Assembly (NCBI GenBank): GCA_028699715.1
Contig: JAQVUC010000011.1
Span: 1-12,607, forward strand
DNA length: 12,607 nt
DNA from: Anaerolineaceae bacterium
Lineage (GTDB): Bacteria > Chloroflexota > Anaerolineae > Anaerolineales > Anaerolineaceae
Reading direction: 5' to 3'
Each line of letters starts with the position of its first letter. Within the stretch, counting starts at the first letter, position 1. Both the position numbers and the translations under genes were made by a program. The notes under the pieces are model-generated. The model made no database searches. It saw only the letters and a list, made by a program, of their open reading frames with translations, and was not told where the DNA came from. Shown piece after piece: positions 7,926 through 12,607 of the stretch.

Positions 7926-7998
7926 AGCCAACGAAGGGAATCGAACCCCCGACCGGACGCTTACGAAGCGTCTGCTCTACCGACTGAGCTACGTTGGC
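7926..7998 (-). tRNA. tRNA-Thr, anticodon CGT (reads ACG)
   Basis: A complete cloverleaf reads on the minus strand. The acceptor stem is a perfect 7 bp (GCCAACG/CGTTGGC). The D-arm is GCTC/GAGC with GG at 18-19. The anticodon stem is GACGC/GCGTC around loop TTCGTAA (anticodon CGT). A 5-nt variable loop follows, then a T-arm with loop TTCGATT. The T-stem (GGGGG/CCCTT) has two G-U pairs at its base. The discriminator would be U73 and the CCA end is not encoded. The gene runs straight into a T run (7922-7926), which probably helps end transcription. tRNA identity is clear from the anticodon. Confidence 0.96.
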
Positions 7999-8007
7999 GT
8001 AGGCGGC

Positions 8008-8036
8008 ATTATACCAAAAGTTTTGATTTCAACCAA
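8008..8036 (-). promoter_or_regulatory. Promoter of tRNA-Thr
   Basis: On the minus strand TTGGTT (8031-8036) lies 17 nt before TATAAT (8008-8013). The -10 is extended as TGGTATAAT. It lies 9 nt upstream of the mature tRNA 5' end, so the pre-tRNA leader would be only a few nucleotides. Confidence 0.75.
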
Positions 8037-8094
8037 GTTTCACACTGAGCAAGGTTACAGTATTAAACTTGCATAACTTCGGAAATTAGCACAC

Positions 8095-8148
8095 AAAAAG
8101 GAGAGTTCCATCCATAATTAGTTTGCCAACAAAAAAGGAGGAACTCTC
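8095..8148. promoter_or_regulatory. Long-loop hairpin: 5'-leader structure (+) or weak terminator of dinB (-)
   Basis: GAGAGTTCC (8101-8109) and GGAACTCTC (8140-8148) form a perfect 9-bp inverted repeat around a 30-nt spacer. On the plus strand the second arm shares two bases with a strong Shine-Dalgarno AGGAGG (8136-8141), 9 nt before the ATG at 8151, so folding could hinder ribosome access. On the minus strand the hairpin is followed by CTTTTTG (8094-8100), which resembles an intrinsic terminator downstream of dinB, though a 30-nt loop is long for that. Both readings are possible and I cannot choose between them. Confidence 0.5.
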
Positions 8149-8150
8149 AC

Positions 8151-8327
8151 ATGACAGGACAATCTGTCTACATTATTATAACTTTAGTTGTCGGCCAGGA
8201 AAGGCAAGAGATACACCGGCAAGCTGTTCGTTTTCCTGGTTTATTTCCCGGTTTATTGTGGCCAAGCGGTAGCCAGCGCCTTAGTCGAAATGGTTTTTTG
8301 TTTCGTCGAGAGAGTCGGCTCGTTTGA
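8151..8327 (+). pseudogene. Short ORF with strong ribosome site; probably the broken start of a small membrane protein
   Basis: An ATG preceded by AGGAGG at 9 nt opens a 58-codon frame starting MTGQSVYIIITLVV, a hydrophobic start like the first half of an N-terminal membrane segment. The frame then becomes hydrophilic and unconvincing (GQERQEIHRQ) and ends inside the antisense of dinB. The next frame over, from 8188, reads a basic linker (ARKGKRYTGK) and then a hydrophobic run (LFVFLVYFPVY). That is what one would expect if part of a two-TM small protein had been lost with a frame change. I think this is a decayed gene, but a short leader peptide is also possible. The ribosome site is clear; the rest is weak. 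Confidence 0.3.
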
Positions 8328-9471
8328 TGATATCTTTCCCAAAACGTTCACGCAATTCATCCACAGCTTTTACCAACTCTTTTTTCCTGTCAGTTTCCGG
8401 CTCCCAAAGCGACAGCTGGTGATGAGGTTTATCTAATTTTGTGACGCCAACACCAAGCAGACGCACAGGTCGACCTTTGATCAGGTTTTTTAGCAAGAGC
8501 GCTTGGGCTTCGTCATAAATCAGCTGGTCAAGATCAGTGCATTCTTTTAGACTGCTTTGTCTTGTCAGGGTGGTAAAGTCTGAGTAGCGGATCTTGATTT
8601 GGACAACGCTGCCAGCAAGTTCGGCTTTTCTCAGTCTGGAGCCGACTTTATCAGACAAGTGACGCAGAACTTTTAGCAAATATTGGATATCATCCTGGTC
8701 TTCATGGAAGGTCGTCTCATTGCTAACTGATTTTGGATCTCCGTCAACCGATAAGGGCGTGTTGTCAATGCCCTTGGCACGTCTGCGCATGGATTCAGCA
8801 TGCTGCCCAAAAATGCTTTTTAATTCCACATCGCTCAATGTTGCTATCTTCCCAATACTTTCGACGCCTCTTTTTTTCAGCTGAGCGGCTGTTTTTGGTC
8901 CGACCCCCCAAAGAGCCTGAATATCTAAAGGAGCCAGAAAGCTCTCTTCTTCTCCAGGTTCAATGACCGTTATTTGCTGTGGCGACCTGCCTGTTTTGAC
9001 CTGTTTTTTGCCAAAATCGTTGGCGATCTTGGCAACCAGGCGGCTGGTCGCACAGCCCAAAGAACAGGGTAGACCAGTTTCTTGCATGACTCTTTTCTGT
9101 AAATCTGAGGCAATGGATTTGATCGGTTGGGGCATGTCACTGACATCCAGAAAGGCTTCATCTACCGAGATCTGTTCTACGATGGGCGTTGTATCCCGCA
9201 AAATATCCATAACTTTTCTGGAATAGTCTGAATAATGTTTGAAACCACTGTGCACCAATATCAAATTCGGGCACAGCTTCAAGGCTTGGCTGGTGGGCAT
9301 GGCAGAGTGAACCCCTTTTTGCCTGGCAGCATATGAACAGGAAGTTATCACACCCCGACCGGAGGGGCTTCCTCCAACAGCGAACATTTTCCCTTTCAGG
9401 GAAGGGTCGAGCAATTCTTCAACGGAACAGAAGAAGGCATCCAAGTCGAGGTGAATTATTTTGCGAGTCAT
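8281..9471 (-). CDS. dinB: DNA polymerase IV (Y-family translesion polymerase)
   Basis: A Y-family polymerase that copies past damaged template bases without proofreading. The 396-residue chain has the palm motif IIHLDLDAFF with metal ligand D9 and steric-gate F14. It also has the catalytic pair in SVDEAFLDV (D104, E105), a thumb with helix-hairpin-helix (ALWGVGPKTAAQLKKRG), and a little-finger domain. The segment QLSLW (352-356) near the C-terminus matches the sliding-clamp binding pattern. Its length is slightly greater than E. coli DinB (351). The start is fixed by the family N-terminus, but the ribosome site is poor: only AGG two bases before the ATG. The gyrB terminator ends 4 nt upstream, so there is almost no room for a separate leader. 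No LexA-type operator could be seen. The enzyme call is certain; how it is expressed is unclear. Confidence 0.95.
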   Translation of the reverse strand: MTRKIIHLDLDAFFCSVEELLDPSLKGKMFAVGGSPSGRGVITSCSYAARQKGVHSAMPTSQALKLCPNLILVHSGFKHYSDYSRKVMDILRDTTPIVEQISVDEAFLDVSDMPQPIKSIASDLQKRVMQETGLPCSLGCATSRLVAKIANDFGKKQVKTGRSPQQITVIEPGEEESFLAPLDIQALWGVGPKTAAQLKKRGVESIGKIATLSDVELKSIFGQHAESMRRRAKGIDNTPLSVDGDPKSVSNETTFHEDQDDIQYLLKVLRHLSDKVGSRLRKAELAGSVVQIKIRYSDFTTLTRQSSLKECTDLDQLIYDEAQALLLKNLIKGRPVRLLGVGVTKLDKPHHQLSLWEPETDRKKELVKAVDELRERFGKDIIKRADSLDETKNHFD

Positions 9472-9475
9472 ACCT

Positions 9476-9505
9476 AAAAAAATCGCCTGACTAAGCAGGC
9501 GATTT
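9476..9505 (-). terminator. Intrinsic terminator of gyrB, abutting the dinB start
   Basis: On the minus strand AAATCGCCTG (9496-9505) pairs perfectly with CAGGCGATTT (9480-9489) around a 6-nt loop, and a run of seven T follows (9482-9476). It begins 3 nt after the gyrB stop codon, and its T run ends 4 nt before the dinB ATG. Confidence 0.92.
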
Positions 9506-9508
9506 GAA

Positions 9509-11425
9509 TTAAACGTCCAGGTTGCGAACCTCTTTTGCGTGGGTTTGGATGAAGCGTCGGCGGGGTGGCACCAGAGAACCCATCAACATGTCAAAGGTTT
9601 GATCAGCTTCGACCGCGTCTTCGATGTCAACCTGTAAAAGTGTTCGGTTTTCAGGATTCATCGTGGTTTCCCATAGCTGTTCCGGGTTCATTTCTCCAAG
9701 ACCTTTGTATCGGGACAGGCTGACCTTATTTTTGCCGCCCATCTTGCTTACGATGCGCTCCATTTCATCATCGGAATAGGCGTAAGAGACTTGATTGCGA
9801 TAGCTGATCTTGTAGAGCGGCGGTTGAGCGATGAACAGATGCCCTTCGTCAATCAGAGGCTGCATGTAGCGGAAGAAAAATGTGAGCAACAGAGTGCGGA
9901 TGTGAGCTCCGTCGACGTCGGCATCGGTCATGATGATGACCTTGCCGTAGCGGAGACCTTTGATGTCAAAGGAATCTCCGATGCCAGTGCCAAGGGCTGA
10001 AATCAGCGATCTGACTTCACGGTTGCCTAAGATTTTGTCCAGGCGAGCTCTTTCGGTGTTAAGGATCTTACCACGCAGGGGCAGTATGGCCTGGTAGTGG
10101 CGGTCACGGCCTTGTTTGGCAGAGCCACCAGCCGATTCACCCTCAACGATGTACATTTCTGATTTGCTGGGGTCTCTTTCTGAACAGTCGGCTAATTTGC
10201 CGGGCAGGGTCATGGATTCGAGCGCTGATTTGCGGATGACCAGGTCACGCGCTTTCTTGGCAGCGTCACGCGCCCGGGCTGAGGTCAAACACTTTTGAAT
10301 GATAGCTTTCCCAGCCGAAGGATTCTCGTCCAGGAAAGTGGAAATGGCTTCCCCAACCACTTGCTGCACGTAAGTTTGGACATCGGCATTCATCAATTTG
10401 ACCTTGGTTTGGCTTTCAAACTGTGGATCCGGGTGCTTGATGCTGATGATGCCGGTCAGGCCCTCGCGCGTGTCTTCACCACTGAAATTGGGGTCTGTTT
10501 CTTTGAGCAGCCCTGATTTGCGTCCGTAGTCATTGATACTGCGGGTGATAGCCGCACGCAAACCCGTCAGGTGAGTGCCTCCGTCGCCGGTGTTGATCGT
10601 ATTGGCAAAAGAGTAAATTGACTCAGAATAGGTGTCGGTATATTGGACAGCAAATTCAATACCGATTCCAGAAATATCTTTTTCACCATAGATCATGGAG
10701 TGCAAGGTCTCACGGTTGCGGTTGACATAGCGGGCAAAAGAGGCAATTCCGCCTTCAAAATGGAAGGTCATTTCCTTGCCAGAGCGCTCATCAATCAACC
10801 TGATGCTGACACCTCGGGTGACAAAAGCCATTTCTCTGAAACGCTGTACCAGGGTTTCAAATCGATAAGTCACATCATCCAGGAAGATAGTTCTGTCAAA
10901 ACGGAAGGTTGTGGAGGTTCCAGTTTCATCCCCTTTGTAAGTCCCGGTTTTTTTTACGTCGCCTTGGGGAATACCTTTTTCATAGCGCTGGAAGTAAATC
11001 TTATTTTCTCTTTTGACGGTGACTTCACACCATTCAGAGAGCGCGTTAACCGCTGATACACCAACACCGTGAAGACCACCGGATACTTTGTAGCTTCCGC
11101 CACCAAATTTACCGCCGGCGTGTAAGACGGTCATAACAATTTGAAGTGCGGAAATCTTTTTCTCTGGATGAATATCTGTGGGGATACCACGGCCGTTATC
11201 CTTGACTGTGACACTGTCATCAGGGTGGATAATGACTGTGATTTCCGTTGCCACTCCAGCCAGAGCTTCATCGATGGAGTTGTCTACAACTTCGTAAATT
11301 AAATGATGCAAAGCCTTTACGTCTGTACCGCCAACGTACATACCAGGTCTGCGGCGAACAGCTTCAAGTCCTTCAAGGATTTGGATAGCCTCTGCGTTGT
11401 AATTGTTTAAATTATTTGTTTTCAA
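9509..11425 (-). CDS. gyrB: DNA gyrase subunit B
   Basis: The ATPase subunit of gyrase, which with GyrA introduces negative supercoils. The 638-residue chain has a GHKL ATPase domain with catalytic E45 and Mg-binding N49 in [12 protein letters not shown]76 in VKDNGRG, and the lid [17 protein letters not shown] transducer domain follows. The Toprim domain has EGESAGG (first Glu is E428) and D501/D503/D505 in DADVDGAH, and the tail ends [13 protein letters not shown] ... NLDV. The length is that of the short GyrB form lacking the E. coli insertion. The NLDV ending and overall match favour GyrB over ParE. The start codon is TTG (11423-11425), set by GGAGA 5 nt upstream and by the lack of any ATG before the conserved N-terminus. 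It begins 15 nt after the stop of the membrane-protein gene, so the two form an operon. No gyrA is in the window. Confidence 0.95.
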   Translation of the reverse strand: MKTNNLNNYNAEAIQILEGLEAVRRRPGMYVGGTDVKALHHLIYEVVDNSIDEALAGVATEITVIIHPDDSVTVKDNGRGIPTDIHPEKKISALQIVMTVLHAGGKFGGGSYKVSGGLHGVGVSAVNALSEWCEVTVKRENKIYFQRYEKGIPQGDVKKTGTYKGDETGTSTTFRFDRTIFLDDVTYRFETLVQRFREMAFVTRGVSIRLIDERSGKEMTFHFEGGIASFARYVNRNRETLHSMIYGEKDISGIGIEFAVQYTDTYSESIYSFANTINTGDGGTHLTGLRAAITRSINDYGRKSGLLKETDPNFSGEDTREGLTGIISIKHPDPQFESQTKVKLMNADVQTYVQQVVGEAISTFLDENPSAGKAIIQKCLTSARARDAAKKARDLVIRKSALESMTLPGKLADCSERDPSKSEMYIVEGESAGGSAKQGRDRHYQAILPLRGKILNTERARLDKILGNREVRSLISALGTGIGDSFDIKGLRYGKVIIMTDADVDGAHIRTLLLTFFFRYMQPLIDEGHLFIAQPPLYKISYRNQVSYAYSDDEMERIVSKMGGKNKVSLSRYKGLGEMNPEQLWETTMNPENRTLLQVDIEDAVEADQTFDMLMGSLVPPRRRFIQTHAKEVRNLDV

Positions 11426-11440
11426 TATCGTCTCCGCTAC

Positions 11441-12430
11441 TTAACTTGTTTGCCCAAAATCAGGAACTTCGAATTGTTGTGATTCTCGCACGCTCTTGCG
11501 TGCATCTATGTAATAGTGAAAGCTGGCCGCAAAAATGATCGTTGTGACCAAACTGTGACCAAGGATAGAAACCAACAACATCCAGGAGTTGTCCTGTGGG
11601 ATTTGCCATAAATAATCTGTTAAAAATGTCGCAAAATAACCAAAAAGGATGAAAAAAGAGGTCTTTGCGTTGGTGGGTTTGACTGTGAGAATGCTTTCCT
11701 TCAAGGATTTTGGAAATTTTTCACCGTAAAGAAGGATGTGGTGTGGGGTAAAAATCATTGGGATCACAGATGAGATCAACATAAATGTGAGGAAGAAGTA
11801 ACCCAAAGATCCAAATAATGGTAATAGCGCGTTCAATAAGGATACGATCAATAATGCAGGCAGCAAGATAATGATAAAGGCAATGATTGACACGATCGGG
11901 ATCATGAACAATGAAGCCAGGTCTTTGACTAAACTTTGCTTCTGTACGGTTTCTTTTTTACCCACAACCGCATTTCTAATGACCAGTAGAAACAGGGCTC
12001 CGTAGACAAAACCAATCAGAGAAAACAAAATAACCAACAGGATGGTAGTCCAGGGTGACGTGACTTGAGAGGTTGAAAAAGCTGTCAAAGGGTTTTCTGT
12101 CAAATTTCGGTGAGCTAGTAGACTGGGGGTCCCGATAGGATAGGTACGTAGGAAGGAAGTAAGACTGAAATGCTGTACTGTTTCAACCAAGGAACTGCTC
12201 AGCTCTTGCCAGGATTCCAGTATTTCAGTTGTGGCAGAGTTTGGTAAAACAATGGATTTCACGAACCCTTCAATTTGTTCACTGATCAGGTAACGTTTGC
12301 CGAACAAAAAGAAAATGTCGAGTAAAATAGGAAATAGAAGCAGGTATAGATGCCTGGACAGAGTCTCATAGCCTGCTTTGAACGCGTCAATAATCTTTGG
12401 CTGTTTTCGAGCCGGAATCACAAATCTCAT
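11441..12430 (-). CDS. Six-TM integral membrane protein of unknown function, co-transcribed with gyrB
   Basis: I do not recognise a specific family. The 329-residue chain has about six hydrophobic segments (28-44, 128-151, 172-198, 202-228, 257-272, 282-304). A polar region (about 48-125) lies between the first two, probably outside the membrane, and the C-terminal tail is soluble. No signal peptide, cysteine pairs or catalytic motif are visible. A stretch after the fourth segment (EKFPKSLKESILTVKP) recalls the amphipathic linkers of multi-TM DUF975/GPDP-membrane-type proteins, but only loosely. It is the first gene of the transcript that continues into gyrB, with 15 nt between stop and TTG start; co-transcription need not mean a shared role. 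The ATG follows a TATAAT by only 9 nt, which suggests a very short or absent leader. Confidence 0.8.
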   Translation of the reverse strand: MRFVIPARKQPKIIDAFKAGYETLSRHLYLLLFPILLDIFFLFGKRYLISEQIEGFVKSIVLPNSATTEILESWQELSSSLVETVQHFSLTSFLRTYPIGTPSLLAHRNLTENPLTAFSTSQVTSPWTTILLVILFSLIGFVYGALFLLVIRNAVVGKKETVQKQSLVKDLASLFMIPIVSIIAFIIILLPALLIVSLLNALLPLFGSLGYFFLTFMLISSVIPMIFTPHHILLYGEKFPKSLKESILTVKPTNAKTSFFILFGYFATFLTDYLWQIPQDNSWMLLVSILGHSLVTTIIFAASFHYYIDARKSVRESQQFEVPDFGQTS

Positions 12431-12439
12431 AACCTTATA

Positions 12440-12448
12440 ATTATACCA
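12440..12448 (-). promoter_or_regulatory. Extended -10 promoter of the membrane protein-gyrB operon
   Basis: TGGTATAAT on the minus strand ends 9 nt before the ATG at 12430. No good -35 is visible. Transcription would start within about three bases of the start codon, so the mRNA should be leaderless or nearly so. This is the apparent promoter for gyrB as well. Confidence 0.65.
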
Positions 12449-12517
12449 TTCACTGCCATATTTCGCACGTAGGAAAGCATAAGTTTCTCGTCCGAATAAT
12501 GCCTTAACTTACTTCGG

Positions 12518-12526
12518 TGATAAAAT
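12518..12526 (+). promoter_or_regulatory. Extended -10 promoter of the right-edge gene
   Basis: TGATAAAAT has a TGn extension and a 5/6 match to the -10 consensus. It ends 6 nt before the ATG at 12533, which places the predicted transcription start at the start codon itself. No clear -35 is seen. It is divergent from the membrane-protein/gyrB promoter about 70 nt away. Confidence 0.45.
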
Positions 12527-12532
12527 CTTGCT

Positions 12533-12607
12533 ATGGAAATCAGCCCTTCTGAGAGACTCTATCGAAATCGATTCAGCATCCTGCTGGCCTTTCTGGCTTT
12601 GGGCTTT
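12533..12607 (+). CDS. 5' end of a probable membrane-anchored protein, cut by the window edge
   Basis: An open frame of 25 codons runs from the ATG to the window end, reading MEISPSERLYRNRF and then a hydrophobic run (SILLAFLALGF). A short polar, positively charged start followed by a membrane segment suggests an inner-membrane protein or an uncleaved signal anchor. There is no Shine-Dalgarno at a usable distance, in keeping with a leaderless transcript from the -10 at 12518-12526. It is divergent from the membrane protein-gyrB operon with 102 nt between start codons. The function cannot be told. Confidence 0.55.
   Translation, partial: MEISPSERLYRNRFSILLAFLALGF

Noticed and set aside
8188..8436. 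82-codon plus-strand ORF starting with TTG, overlapping the end of dinB
   Set aside because: Not a gene as it stands: no ribosome site for this frame and the second half is antisense to dinB. Its first part may be the displaced frame of the broken small ORF.
10643..11056. 137-codon plus-strand ORF within gyrB
   Set aside because: Antisense shadow of the GyrB ATPase/transducer region; no family features and no promoter.
1..12607. CRISPR array, insertion sequence, prophage or defence island
   Set aside because: No regularly spaced repeats, no transposase or integrase, and no terminal inverted or target-site repeats. The helicase operon lacks toxin, restriction or Cas partners within the window.

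Overview
The window looks like ordinary chromosome from an anaerobic, probably fermentative bacterium of the Chloroflexota, with class Anaerolineae my best guess. This rests on the gene set and general sequence style (medium GC, a single-chain ADP-forming acetate-CoA ligase, a short GyrB, and a split AddAB-like helicase pair). No rRNA or marker alignment was possible, so the taxon is an inference. I see no insertion sequence, prophage, CRISPR array or other clear mobile element.

Layout. Positions 1-4390 hold a minus-strand operon of three tightly overlapping genes. The first encodes an SF1/UvrD-fold protein with an intact Walker A but degraded later motifs (AddB-like). The second encodes an SF1A helicase with all canonical motifs (AddA/UvrD-like, no nuclease domain). 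The third enters the window only as its first nine or so codons, and I predict it encodes the missing nuclease. Positions 4391-4612 are a divergent promoter region. Positions 4613-6709 (+) encode the ADP-forming acetate-CoA ligase, followed by a textbook intrinsic terminator. Positions 6830-7921 (+) encode the RNA ligase RtcB. It is tail-to-tail with a tRNA-Thr(CGU) gene (7926-7998, -) that has its own promoter. Positions 8037-8280 hold a long-loop hairpin, a strong Shine-Dalgarno and a short, probably broken ORF. From 12430 down to 8281 on the minus strand lie an unknown six-TM membrane protein, gyrB (TTG start), an intrinsic terminator and dinB (DNA polymerase IV). A further plus-strand gene, probably membrane-anchored, begins at 12533 and leaves the window.

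Taken together, most of the window concerns nucleic-acid maintenance: a recombination-type helicase complex, gyrase B, translesion polymerase IV and RNA repair by RtcB. One energy-metabolism gene sits among them and would conserve ATP during acetate formation. Three promoters share the extended -10 string TGGTATAAT. Several starts lie so close to their -10 boxes that short-leader or leaderless transcripts are likely.

The points most worth a second look are the split helicase pair with its predicted separate nuclease, the gyrB terminator pressed against the dinB start codon, and the hairpin and broken small ORF between tRNA-Thr and dinB.
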